A DNA stretch of 64,000 nucleotides from Fluviicola sp. (GCF_039596395.1 NZ_JBCNJT010000001.1:558001-622000); one strand, 5' to 3'; numbered from the stretch's first letter, positions 35,567-43,665 are shown. Numbers and translations are program-made. Notes: a model not told the origin generated them from the sequence alone.

Positions 35567-37075
35567 TTATTTGTCAGAGATTTTCTTACCCGGAAGTGCT
35601 TTCGTTGCAGGACCTTCAATGACTTTCCCGTCGATGTCGAAACGGCTTCCATGACAAGGGCAATCCCACGATTTTTCAGACTGGTTCCAGTTAACGATAC
35701 ATTTCATATGCGTGCAGACCGCCGAAACAATGTGCACCTGGTGATTCTCGTCTTTGTACACAGCCAGTTTTTCATTGTCCGGTGAAATGACTTTTCCTTC
35801 ACCGGGTTGTATCTCACTCAGTAATTCGTCATCGACATTCCAGGGCAGGTCTTTCAGGTATTGAATCATGACGTCGGTATTTTCTGCGATGAAGTTTTTT
35901 GCAGAACGAACAGGGGTAAAGCGCCCGGCCTTGTAAATGTCTTCCCAGGGATTTGTTTTCCCCAGAATTTGGTCCGATATAATCATCGCTGCCAGTGTTC
36001 CGTATACCAATCCGTCGGAAGCGAAACCGGTCATAAAATAAACAAAATCGCCGTGTTTCCCGATATAAGGCAGGTGATCCGCCGGACGGTATTGTTGTCC
36101 GCCCCACACATAGCTGATTTTATTGATGCGAACACGCCCCGTTAAATACTTCTCAAGTTCGGAAACATATTGTTGTGAGTCCTGGTGCTGGCCGGTCTTA
36201 AACTTATCACCGATAACCATTACATAGTTTTGTCCGTTACCGCTAAAAGATCTTACGGAATGTTTCGGATCATCGAGTCCCCAGAAAATTCCGCCAGGGA
36301 AAGAAGCGTCATCGACCAAAGCTGCAACGCCGAATTCCCGGTACGGGGCCAGCAATGTCTGTATCATAAAGGTGCCGATCGGCGTGTGCGTAGCCAACAG
36401 GATGTGGTTGGCTTTTAACTGTCCGTTTTCAGTTTTCAGCATTCCGTTCTTTTCATCCAGTTCAATAACCCGGCTATTCTCGAAGATGTGGCATGTTTCG
36501 GTAACCACCCTGGCCAGTTGCTGAACGTATTTCAAGGGATGGAATTGCGCCTGGTTTTCGATTTGCAATGCTTTTACCGTTTTATAAGGCAAACCTGCAT
36601 CTTCCAGGATTTGAGGCCTTAATCCGGCTTCCTGCATGGCATCGAACTCTTCTTTTATAAAGGATTCGATTTCTTTTGTGAGGGTTTCGGCGAAAAGCGT
36701 AAAAGGTTGCCGTTGAAAATCACAATGGATGTTGTACTTCCGGATGTTCTCTTCAATCAGGTTAATGGCTGCATTTCGGGAATTCACGACTTCTTTCATG
36801 ACATGTGAATTCCATTTTTTCCGGAGTACGGATAAATGATCATCTACTGTTGCATACAGGTTCCCCGTTGAATTCCCGGTCGTTCCCAACCCGATTTCCC
36901 GCGCTTCCAGCAGAACGACCTTTCTTCCGGCCCGGCTAAGAAGTAAAGCAGCTGTTAATCCGGTAATTCCGCCCCCGACAATTGCGATGTCGGTTTCTTG
37001 TTCTCCTTCAAAAACAGGAAATTTCGCAGTTTCTTCTGCGGTATCTTCCCAAAGTGATTTTGTCTGTAAATCCAT
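35567..37075 (-). CDS. FAD-dependent oxidoreductase with C-terminal Rieske domain
   Basis: This 502-residue protein has the Rossmann FAD motif GGGITGLTAALLLSRAG near residue 35, a DAO-fold body and a Rieske [2Fe-2S] domain (about 415-500). Its ligands are Cys454/His456 in CTHMKC and Cys472/His475 in CPCH. The layout matches the YhfW / Rieske-DAO group. It has no signal peptide, so a cytosolic or membrane-associated redox enzyme is expected. The substrate is unknown. It is followed by a four-helix membrane protein. Confidence 0.85.
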   Translation of the reverse strand: MDLQTKSLWEDTAEETAKFPVFEGEQETDIAIVGGGITGLTAALLLSRAGRKVVLLEAREIGLGTTGNSTGNLYATVDDHLSVLRKKWNSHVMKEVVNSRNAAINLIEENIRKYNIHCDFQRQPFTLFAETLTKEIESFIKEEFDAMQEAGLRPQILEDAGLPYKTVKALQIENQAQFHPLKYVQQLARVVTETCHIFENSRVIELDEKNGMLKTENGQLKANHILLATHTPIGTFMIQTLLAPYREFGVAALVDDASFPGGIFWGLDDPKHSVRSFSGNGQNYVMVIGDKFKTGQHQDSQQYVSELEKYLTGRVRINKISYVWGGQQYRPADHLPYIGKHGDFVYFMTGFASDGLVYGTLAAMIISDQILGKTNPWEDIYKAGRFTPVRSAKNFIAENTDVMIQYLKDLPWNVDDELLSEIQPGEGKVISPDNEKLAVYKDENHQVHIVSAVCTHMKCIVNWNQSEKSWDCPCHGSRFDIDGKVIEGPATKALPGKKISDK

Positions 37076-37219
37076 CGCTCCAAATTTTCTTCAACACACT
37101 CTAATTTAAGGAATACAAAACCGGGAATTTTTTGATTTTTCATTTTTTTAACTCATTCAGGGTGAATTTTTTTCATCTCTGTTTCCCCGCTTATTCAATC
37201 TTCACAATAGTATGAATTA

Positions 37220-37275
37220 TACAAATAGACAGTAAGATTTTGTAATAGCTTTTGCCTGGCAGGGCCGTAATTTTC
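37220..37275 (+). promoter_or_regulatory. Direct-repeat promoter (site 8), DUF892 gene
   Basis: TACAAA (37220-37225), 14 bases, TTGTAAT (37240-37246), 21 bases, TAATTTTC (37268-37275). The second half-site is perfect and the first deviates at two bases. The ATG at 37307 is 31 bases downstream. Confidence 0.65.
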
Positions 37276-37306
37276 GGTAAGAATTAACATATCAAATAAA
37301 TAAATT

Positions 37307-37837
37307 ATGGCAACAAAAGCATCAAACCAAAACGGATCAAGAGAGTCCGGATTAAAGGAATTATTCATTGATGAATTGAAGGATATTTACTGGGCTGAGA
37401 AAGCGTTGGTAAAAGCACTTCCAAAAATGGCGAAAAAAGCAACCAGCAGCGAGTTGGTGGCAGCTATTGAAGATCATCTTGCAGTTACAGAAACACATGT
37501 AGAGCGATTGGAACAGGTTTTTGAAGTGATCGGTGAAAAAGCGGCTACCAAAAAATGTGAGGCTATGGACGGATTGATTACGGAAGCCGAAGAACTCATG
37601 AAGGAAATTGAAGACGGTGTTGTACGCGATGCTGCTATTATTTCTGCAGCACAGAAAGTAGAACATTATGAAATAGCGAGTTACGGAACGCTGGTTTCTT
37701 TCGCAAATACATTGGGTGAGTCTGATGCAGCAGAATTGCTGGAGCAAACTCTGAATGAAGAGAAAGAAGCGGATCAGACCCTGACAGAAATTGCGGAGTC
37801 TTCCATCAATATTGATGCAGCAGAAGGAGAAGAATAA
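37307..37837 (+). CDS. DUF892 ferritin-like stress protein (YciE/YciF-like)
   Basis: This 176-residue protein contains the DUF892 pattern: LKELFIDELKDIYWAEKALVKALPKMAKKA, then HLAVTETHVERLEQVFEVIGEKA, with paired Glu and His metal ligands of a ferritin-like diiron bundle. Members (YciE, YciF) are general stress proteins induced by osmotic or stationary-phase stress. It has a direct-repeat promoter and is followed by a long hairpin (37864-37896) and two small proteins. Confidence 0.87.
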   Translation: MATKASNQNGSRESGLKELFIDELKDIYWAEKALVKALPKMAKKATSSELVAAIEDHLAVTETHVERLEQVFEVIGEKAATKKCEAMDGLITEAEELMKEIEDGVVRDAAIISAAQKVEHYEIASYGTLVSFANTLGESDAAELLEQTLNEEKEADQTLTEIAESSINIDAAEGEE

Positions 37838-37863
37838 TTTTTACGTGTGGTGGTGGGTGAGAA

Positions 37864-37896
37864 ATGCCGGAGGCAAAGCAAAACTTCCTCCGGCAT
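37864..37896 (+). terminator. Strong hairpin after the DUF892 gene
   Basis: ATGCCGGAGG (37864-37873) pairs perfectly with CCTCCGGCAT (37887-37896). No T run follows, so it is either a weak terminator or an mRNA-stabilising hairpin between DUF892 and the following genes. Confidence 0.5.
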
Positions 37897-37938
37897 ACTC
37901 CGGAGTTACCCAGGGCAAGAATCGCTATTCACTAAACG

Positions 37939-38094
37939 ATGATGAAAATAACTATATGTTTCCTGGCGCTTCTCGTAATCGGAGAATGGGGCGTTGTATT
38001 TTTTAAGTACAATCAGGGTGGCTATTTTCACCTGGCACTTGCACTGGCATTATTTGCGTTAATCAATCAATTGCTTGCCAACCGTAAAATGTGA
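37939..38094 (+). CDS. Small membrane protein (lmo0937/DUF5670-like)
   Basis: This 51-residue protein starts MMKITICFLALLVIGEWGVV and has a GGYFHLALALALFALINQLL second helix, resembling the 33549 protein and the lmo0937/DUF5670 family. It begins after the 37864 hairpin and ends four bases before the YtxH-like gene, so it is probably translated from the same transcript as that gene. Function unknown. Confidence 0.7.
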   Translation: MMKITICFLALLVIGEWGVVFFKYNQGGYFHLALALALFALINQLLANRKM

Positions 38095-38098
38095 GATT

Positions 38099-38620
38099 AT
38101 GAATGAGTTAGTTAGTGGATTAGTACACGAATTGGTAAAAGTTATGAAAGCAGAAAAAGAGAAATTAAAAGAAGGCACCGATACAGGTGGTTTTTCTAAA
38201 CTGGCGACCGCATTTGTAACAGGAGCGGCGGCAGGTTTGGCAGTTGGAGTATTGATTTCCTCGGATAAAAAAGGAGGATTGAAAGAGAAGGTGAAAGGCC
38301 TGATCAATGATTTCAGCTCGGACGACGAGAACGAGGACTCTGAAGAAAACGAAGGTTCTAACGAAAGATCCGGTAATTCAGGATCAGGCGGAAACAGCAA
38401 TTCAGGCTCTTCAGGAGGCAAGGGGACCAACGATTCCAGCCAGTCTTCGAAAGAAAGCAGCAGCTCTGGTTCAGGGTCGGCCAGCGGAAGTTCCAATTCG
38501 GGTTCAGGCGGTAGCGGAAGCTCTAATTCGGGTTCGGGCAGCGGTAGTTCCAATTCAGGCAGCGGCGGTTCCGGTTCCGGATTGAAAAACAGCGGAGATT
38601 CGACTACCGGTAAAAAATAA
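38099..38620 (+). CDS. YtxH-domain protein with long Ser/Gly low-complexity tail
   Basis: The 173 residues begin at MNELVSGL (38099). A TTG/ATG extension to 38075 overlaps the previous gene. A YtxH-like segment (about 38-75; ATAFVTGAAAGLAVGVLISSDKKGGLKEKVK) carries one Gly-rich membrane helix. After an acidic EDSEENEGSNE patch the last 80 residues are almost only Ser, Gly and Asn (repeats of SNSGSG). The tail may be recombination-prone. A terminator follows at 38631. Confidence 0.7.
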   Translation: MNELVSGLVHELVKVMKAEKEKLKEGTDTGGFSKLATAFVTGAAAGLAVGVLISSDKKGGLKEKVKGLINDFSSDDENEDSEENEGSNERSGNSGSGGNSNSGSSGGKGTNDSSQSSKESSSSGSGSASGSSNSGSGGSGSSNSGSGSGSSNSGSGGSGSGLKNSGDSTTGKK

Positions 38621-38630
38621 GATTTAACGA

Positions 38631-38660
38631 AAAAAGGCAGCTGACAACTGCCTTTTTTTA
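38631..38660 (+). terminator. Terminator after the YtxH-like gene
   Basis: GGCAG and CTGCC arms with a seven-base loop lie between A- and T-rich flanks (AAAAA, TTTTTTT), 11 bases after the stop. Confidence 0.85.
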
Positions 38661-38723
38661 TAGGAATGGTTTTTTAACAATCGGATTACCGGGGTGTTGC
38701 CCCGACTTCCGTAACTTTGTAGT

Positions 38724-39947
38724 ATGCCCAAACTTTATTTCGATTCCAGGCGTTATGCCGATCTTCCGTTGCATTACGGAAAAGTTCCGCCCTGGTTGGC
38801 GGAGCGCATGCGTTTATTGGGCGGAGCGATTGTGGAAGCAATTGCCCAGGAGTACGGGAAATCGGCCATTCTGAGCCGTTTGAGCGATCCGTTCTGGTTC
38901 CAGGCTTTCGGGGCTGTTCTCGGGATGGACTGGCATTCTTCGGGGATTACCACTTCTGTGATGGGGGCATTGAAAGGTGCGGTGAATTACCGCTCCAACG
39001 AGTTGGGTATTTACATCGCAGGCGGAAAAGGAAAACACTCACGGGAAACACCGGCAGAATTGCTTCGCTTTTCAAACAGAACAGGTCTTGACGGCAATGA
39101 ACTGGTACGCTCCAGCAGGCTTACGGCAAAGGTAGACAACAACGCGATCCAGGATGGTTTCCAGATCTACATGCACAATTTTGTGGTAACCAGCGAAGGC
39201 GAATGGACGGTTATACAGCAGGGAATGGACGATGCGACCGGAATGGCGCGCCGCTATCACTGGCACTCGGAAACGGTTCAGTCATTCATCGAAACACCAC
39301 ACAGCTTCATTTACGGGAAGAACCAAGGAGAAATCCTCAATCTGACAGATAAGGAAGCTGCTTCGGCAAAAACCGGTATCCTGGAATTGGTTGCAGAGAA
39401 ACCTTCGGTTATTATCCCGGAAGTACAGCGGTTGATACTGCCGGCACACCACGAACTAAAAGCAGAAGACGTAAACCTCAAAAGATTGGGAAGTGTATTG
39501 GCGGTGGCGCATGATAAAGGATTGCGTGATTTCGAATCGCTGCTTTTACTGGAAGGTGTTGGCCCGCGGACCGTTCAATCATTGGCTCTGGTGAGTGAGA
39601 TCATTTACGGAACTCCTTCCAGGTTTACAGATCCGGGCCGTTTTTCTTTTGCACATGGTGGTAAGGACGGACATCCGTTCCCGGTTCCGACGAAGGTCTA
39701 CGACGATACGATCCAACAGCTTCAAACGGCGGTTGAAAAAGCAAAAATCGGTCAAACAGATAAAAACCAGGCTATTAAGAACCTGCATGTGGTTGCACAG
39801 ATCGTTGAGCAGCAATTTATTCCGGATGAAGACTTGTTTGATAAGGCTATTGCTAAAGAACGTGCAGAATCCTATCGCTATGGCGGCAGAACCGTGATGG
39901 GAAAAGCTCAGCCGCCCAAAGATGACGGACAGCTGAGTTTGTTCTAA
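38724..39947 (+). CDS. DUF763 protein
   Basis: This 407-residue protein begins MPKLYFDSRRYADLPLHYGK and contains the DUF763 signature with LLEGVGPRTVQSLALVSEIIYG, a helix-hairpin-helix-like DNA-binding motif. DUF763 proteins are conserved in archaea and bacteria without known function; nucleic-acid association is inferred from the HhH. A perfect TAACTTTG -7 element ends only six bases before the ATG, so the mRNA is probably leaderless or nearly so. Confidence 0.82.
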   Translation: MPKLYFDSRRYADLPLHYGKVPPWLAERMRLLGGAIVEAIAQEYGKSAILSRLSDPFWFQAFGAVLGMDWHSSGITTSVMGALKGAVNYRSNELGIYIAGGKGKHSRETPAELLRFSNRTGLDGNELVRSSRLTAKVDNNAIQDGFQIYMHNFVVTSEGEWTVIQQGMDDATGMARRYHWHSETVQSFIETPHSFIYGKNQGEILNLTDKEAASAKTGILELVAEKPSVIIPEVQRLILPAHHELKAEDVNLKRLGSVLAVAHDKGLRDFESLLLLEGVGPRTVQSLALVSEIIYGTPSRFTDPGRFSFAHGGKDGHPFPVPTKVYDDTIQQLQTAVEKAKIGQTDKNQAIKNLHVVAQIVEQQFIPDEDLFDKAIAKERAESYRYGGRTVMGKAQPPKDDGQLSLF

Positions 39948-39949
39948 TG

Positions 39950-40099
39950 TTATGATTTGGAGCTTTCGCGCCCCGGACTATTAATCGGAAGGCCTTTTTT
40001 AGGTTCGCGACGGTCTGTTTTTTTAGCCGTTTCCTTCATTCCTTCCGGGTTGGGTTGCTGGACGTTTTCGTCCCGGTTTTTTTTCGTTTCCTGTGCCAT
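39950..40099 (-). CDS. Small basic, disordered protein
   Basis: The 49 residues start MAQETKKNRDENVQQPNPEG and end PKKGLPINSPGRESSKS. They are rich in Lys, Arg, Pro and Asn with no hydrophobic core, so probably intrinsically disordered. The frame ends three bases past the DUF763 stop, converging with it. A TATCTTTA -7-like element (plus-strand 40150 region) lies upstream. The overlapping plus-strand frame at 39957-40172 has atypical composition and is rejected. Confidence 0.55.
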   Translation of the reverse strand: MAQETKKNRDENVQQPNPEGMKETAKKTDRREPKKGLPINSPGRESSKS

Positions 40100-40204
40100 A
40101 ATACTTGTGTTTGATGAATATTCGGCCCAAATGGAAGTGTATCCTAAAGATACGTTATTCGATCGGCGATAAAAAATGGTTCGTGTTGTAATTTGTTAAT
40201 GGGT

Positions 40205-40495
40205 TAGTCCACAGAGGGGCACGGAAGAACACGGAAGTTATTAAATAATATAATGAATTAAACTTGAAATGCAACTGGTTCATTTATATGGTTTTAACTT
40301 TCTTGCATAGAGCTTTAAGTATGAAAGAAAATGAAACATATGAAATCCGTTCCGCCATTCATCTCTTATCTAAAATTAACCGGATTGCAAGTTGGAATAT
40401 TAGTGAATTTTAATACAGATTACCTCAAAGGAAACATATTCCGCAAGATAAACACCCATTGAAAGCATCTGTGTTCCTTGCCCGTCCGTGGTAAA
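40205..40495. repeat. Non-coding gap with imperfect terminal inverted repeats
   Basis: CCACAGAGGGGCACGGAAGAAC at about 40208 is matched inverted by GTTCCTTGCCCGTCCGTGG at about 40473-40491. Between them the sequence is AT-rich with no frame. It resembles a MITE-like or spacer element of the kind frequent in Bacteroidota. There is no target duplication I can see. Confidence 0.4.
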
Positions 40496-40511
40496 TTAAA
40501 TTTGAATTAAA

Positions 40512-41237
40512 ATGAATAAAGAGTTATACATCGGTTGTTCGGGATATTACTACCCGGCATGGAAGAACAAATTCTATCCGGAAGGTTTGAAACCCAAAGA
40601 TTGGCTGGAATATTTCAGCAGTGTATTCAATACGGTTGAACTAAACGGTACGTTCTACCGCACACCTAAATTGGCAGACCTTCAAAAATATTATGATAAA
40701 ACTCCGGCTGATTTCAAGTTCTCGGTAAAAATGAGTAAACAGGTTACGCACATTCTGAAACTGAAGGAATCCAGCGCCTTGATAAACGAATTCCAGGATC
40801 TTGTGCGCGAAGGCTTAAAAGAAAAGTGTATGCATTTCCTCTTCCAGCTTCCGCCGTCTTTTCATTATTCGGAGGAAAACCTGGACCGGGTATTGACTAT
40901 GATTCCCCACCGTCCTGAAAATGTAATTGAATTCCGCCATATTTCCTGGTGGAACGACATTGTGAGGGAAAAACTCACCGAAACGGGAATTACTTTCTGC
41001 AATGTGGATTTCCCGGGACTGGAAACATTTTTCATGCACACCAACGAACACTTTTACCTGAGATTGCATGGAAATCCTGTTCTGTTTAAATCAGCCTATT
41101 CAACGGAAGACCTGGAAGAGTTCTACCGGGCAATTCCCGAAACGGCCTTGCACAAATGCATTTATTTCAACAATACCTATTATGAAGCAGGGTATGAAAA
41201 CGGCATGCAATTGCAGCAAATAGCGGCCCGGCGTTAG
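40512..41237 (+). CDS. DUF72 protein
   Basis: This 241-residue protein begins MNKELYIGCSGYYYPAWKNKFYPEG, the typical DUF72 start. A TIM-barrel-like body contains FNTVELNGTFYRTP, FKFSVKMSKQVTH and VIEFRHISWW. The family is sometimes called YecE; its catalytic role is unknown. A TAAATTTG -7 element ends seven bases before the ATG, implying a leaderless transcript. Confidence 0.85.
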   Translation: MNKELYIGCSGYYYPAWKNKFYPEGLKPKDWLEYFSSVFNTVELNGTFYRTPKLADLQKYYDKTPADFKFSVKMSKQVTHILKLKESSALINEFQDLVREGLKEKCMHFLFQLPPSFHYSEENLDRVLTMIPHRPENVIEFRHISWWNDIVREKLTETGITFCNVDFPGLETFFMHTNEHFYLRLHGNPVLFKSAYSTEDLEEFYRAIPETALHKCIYFNNTYYEAGYENGMQLQQIAARR

Positions 41238-41291
41238 AAATATTTTCTCGTAACGGAGAATGCCCGCCAAACTTAACAATCCTAAAATTTA

Positions 41292-41347
41292 TGTAAATCC
41301 TTCTGAAAGATTTGTAATCAAATGCCTTTCAACCGGGCTTATTTTTG
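41292..41347 (+). promoter_or_regulatory. Direct-repeat promoter (site 9), upstream of sRNA D
   Basis: TGTAAA (41292-41297; extended ATGTAAATCC), 14 bases, TTGTAAT (41312-41318), 21 bases, perfect TATTTTTG (41340-41347). This is the best complete copy of the architecture. Confidence 0.8.
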
Positions 41348-41352
41348 ATAAA

Positions 41353-41475
41353 AGACTTAAGGTGTTTTGAAATTCTGGCACGATGAGAATTTTATTTAAG
41401 TGGTCCATATGTGGTAGTGTGGTTTAAGTGTTAAGAGGGGGAGCTTGAAGTGAAGGTTAAGCTCTCCCTTTTTTC
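41353..41475 (+). ncRNA. Small RNA D (family member 4)
   Basis: This transcript of about 122 nt ends in GGGGGAGCTT (41437-41446) pairing with AAGCTCTCCC (41459-41468) plus TTTTTT. Shared blocks with sRNA C are GAT-AAGAC near the 5' end and TATGTGGTA-GTGGTT before the terminator. A 14-codon frame (MRILFKW...) has no counterpart in the other copies. The SDR gene starts 31 bases after the terminator. Confidence 0.65.
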
Positions 41476-41506
41476 TTTGGTGGAAAAAAAATCAAAATCG
41501 AAAGTG

Positions 41507-42508
41507 ATGAGTGAAGAAAAAGGAATGAACCGGCGCAAAGCGCTGGGAAGTATGGGGGCGGTTTTGGCAGTTGCAGCTATTTCACCGGCTTTTGCAGCAG
41601 AAAATAAACAAGATGAATTTGATTCCAAACCATTGGAAGATCCGACGAAAAAATATCCGAAACCTCCTTTCAAGAAGCAGTCACAGCCCTGGCCGGGACT
41701 TGCGGGCAAGATGGAACCCCGTCCGGATCACGGTGAAACCAGCTACAAAGGTTCAGGCCGGTTAAAGGGACGTAAAGCCTTAATTACGGGTGGAGATTCC
41801 GGGATGGGAAGAGCTGCGGCTATTGCCTATGCGAGAGAAGGTGCTGACGTGGCGATTAATTACCTGCCGGATGAGGAAGCAGATGCGATCGAAGTCATCA
41901 AGCTCATTAAAGCAGAGGGAAGAGTTGCCGTAGCACTTCCGGGTGACTTACGGAATGAAGACTTTTGCCGGAAATTGGTTGCAGATGCGGTGTCGGCACT
42001 CGGTGGATTGGATATTTTGGTGAATAATGCAGCCCGGCAGCAAACAAGAGCATCGATCCTGGATATTTCTTCAGAAGACTTCGATGCGACCATGAAGACG
42101 AATATTTATGCTCCTTTTTGGCTGATAAAAGCAGCATTGCCCCATTTGAAGCCGGGTTCTGCAATTATAGGCACTTCTTCCGTCCAGGCTTACGATCCTT
42201 CGGAGGACCTGGTTGATTACGCACAAACAAAAGCGGCAACAACCAGCTATATCAAATCCCTGGCAAAACAATTGGGACCAAAAGGAATCCGTGTGAACGG
42301 AGTAGCTCCGGGACCTATCTGGACACCTTTGCAGGTCAGTGGAGGTGCTACACAGGAAAAGTTGCAGCAATTCGGTGGCAAAACACCCCTGGGAAGGCCC
42401 GGACAACCGGCAGAACTTGCTTCGATCTACGTGCAGCTGGCAGCAGACGATTCCAGCTACGCTACGGGTCAAGTGTATGGCTCGAGCGGGGGAGAAGGAA
42501 ATCCTTAA
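41507..42508 (+). CDS. Short-chain dehydrogenase with N-terminal export-like signal
   Basis: This 333-residue protein starts MSEEKGMNRRKALGSMGAVL, a twin-arginine-like (NRRKAL) signal with cleavage near AFAAEN. A Pro/Lys-rich linker and a YghA/YhdF-type SDR (TGGDSGMGRA, NNAARQQ, YAQTKAA, APGPIWTPL) follow. Family members are glucose/aldehyde reductases; export would be unusual. The upstream frame to 41450 runs through a terminator, so 41507 is chosen. It lies directly downstream of sRNA D and could share that promoter through read-through. Confidence 0.82.
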   Translation: MSEEKGMNRRKALGSMGAVLAVAAISPAFAAENKQDEFDSKPLEDPTKKYPKPPFKKQSQPWPGLAGKMEPRPDHGETSYKGSGRLKGRKALITGGDSGMGRAAAIAYAREGADVAINYLPDEEADAIEVIKLIKAEGRVAVALPGDLRNEDFCRKLVADAVSALGGLDILVNNAARQQTRASILDISSEDFDATMKTNIYAPFWLIKAALPHLKPGSAIIGTSSVQAYDPSEDLVDYAQTKAATTSYIKSLAKQLGPKGIRVNGVAPGPIWTPLQVSGGATQEKLQQFGGKTPLGRPGQPAELASIYVQLAADDSSYATGQVYGSSGGEGNP

Positions 42509-42563
42509 ATGAGGTAGAAGTTCATTTTCGGTAGAGATTTAATGGATACATATAGGTATTGAG

Positions 42564-43229
42564 ATGAAAAAGAAAATCGGTTTTTGGAAACGGAACGCAC
42601 TTTCCATTGTTTTCCTGGTGTTGATGGTCTTTTCATTGACAGGACAAATCTATACCGGCTGGAATGACCACAATGATTTTCTGAAGTCTTATGGTAAGCC
42701 CGAGCTTGATATGAGCGCATACCTGGCCAGCGGGCATTTCTTACAGGCAACTTTTGAGAATTGGGAAAGTGAATTCTTCCAGATGGCTTTATTTGTCATC
42801 CTGACCATTTACCTGAAACAGGAGGGTTCATCCGAATCGCGGCCCATGGAAGATCCACCGCGGGACAAAGACGGGGAATGCATTCCGTTGGAAGATTCTC
42901 CCGGCCCGGTAAAGAAAGGAGGTTTTGCTTTGAAGCTTTATAAACATTCTCTTTCTATCGTTTTAACCCTTTTATTCCTGCTTTCCTTCGGGTTGCACTG
43001 GTACGGAAGTTTCCTGGATTACAACGAGCAGCAACTATTGGATGGTTTGCCTCCGACGACGGCGATTGCGTATCTGGGGCACTCCAAATTCTGGTTCGAG
43101 TCGTTCCAGAACTGGCAAAGCGAATTCCTCTCCATTTTTGCGATCATTTTCCTGTCTATTTACCTGCGGGAGGCCGGATCTTCCCAGTCGAAAAAGGTAA
43201 ATGCCCCGCATGCAGAAACAGGGGAATAG
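42564..43229 (+). CDS. DUF6766-like membrane protein with internal repeat
   Basis: This 221-residue protein has four membrane helices in two similar halves (SGHFLQATFENWESEFFQMALFVILTIYL and LGHSKFWFESFQNWQSEFLSIFAIIFLSIYL). A charged linker (RPMEDPPRDKDGEC) separates the halves. The internal duplication and the FENWQSEF motif are characteristic of the DUF6766 group. It probably follows the SDR in one transcript (55-base gap). Function unknown. Confidence 0.75.
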   Translation: MKKKIGFWKRNALSIVFLVLMVFSLTGQIYTGWNDHNDFLKSYGKPELDMSAYLASGHFLQATFENWESEFFQMALFVILTIYLKQEGSSESRPMEDPPRDKDGECIPLEDSPGPVKKGGFALKLYKHSLSIVLTLLFLLSFGLHWYGSFLDYNEQQLLDGLPPTTAIAYLGHSKFWFESFQNWQSEFLSIFAIIFLSIYLREAGSSQSKKVNAPHAETGE

Positions 43230-43238
43230 TGGAATTTG

Positions 43239-43294
43239 TGTAAGAAATGACGCCATTTCTGTAACGATTTTTTGGTTTTAAAAACGCATCTTTA
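43239..43294 (+). promoter_or_regulatory. Direct-repeat promoter (site 10), YtxH gene
   Basis: TGTAAG (43239-43244), 14 bases, CTGTAAC (43259-43265), 21 bases, CATCTTTA (43287-43294). The ATG at 43396 is about 100 bases downstream, so the leader would be about 95 bases. Confidence 0.65.
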
Positions 43295-43395
43295 AGTGAA
43301 TAGAACACAGTATTTATTTTAAAAAATGACCTGGGAGTGCGACATTGAAATTAGCAGGGCATCTTTTAAAATTCATCATCAATAAATCGATCGAC

Positions 43396-43629
43396 ATGAA
43401 ATCAGTAGCAAGTAAAGTGAAAACAGATGGAGGTGCATCTGTTTCGAGAGTAGTAGGAACATTGGCTGCAGGAGCAGCGGTAGGGTTTGCAGCGGGAATT
43501 TTAGTAGCCCCGTTAAAAGGAAAGAAGATCCGTGAAAAATTGGCCGGGGAGGTAAAAGATTTGACCGACAGGCTGAAAAATAAAGCAAAAGATGTGGTAT
43601 CAACGGCATCAACGGACATCACAGAATAA
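43396..43629 (+). CDS. YtxH-domain stress protein
   Basis: The 77 residues start at MKSVASKVK (43396). A TTG extension to 43345 gives no family match. One Gly/Ala-rich helix (VVGTLAAGAAVGFAAGILVAP) precedes a basic amphipathic C-terminal helix, the YtxH layout. It has its own direct-repeat promoter and terminator and is therefore monocistronic. Likely envelope-stress related by family; the activity is unknown. Confidence 0.75.
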   Translation: MKSVASKVKTDGGASVSRVVGTLAAGAAVGFAAGILVAPLKGKKIREKLAGEVKDLTDRLKNKAKDVVSTASTDITE

Positions 43630-43634
43630 AACAC

Positions 43635-43665
43635 AGGGGCTTAAATTTTAAGCCCCTATTTTTTG
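43635..43665 (+). terminator. Bidirectional terminator
   Basis: AGGGGCTTAAA and TTTAAGCCCCT arms are followed by ATTTTTT. It lies between the convergent YtxH gene and the CinA-domain gene and can serve both strands. Confidence 0.8.

Noticed and set aside
38360-38580. Short repeats that could suggest a CRISPR-like or satellite array
   Set aside because: They are in frame and encode the Ser/Gly/Asn tail of the YtxH protein; there are no unique spacers of constant length.
39957-40172. Plus-strand frame after DUF763
   Set aside because: Phe/Arg/Ser-rich sequence without a domain; the minus-strand 49-codon frame has more protein-like composition and a promoter.
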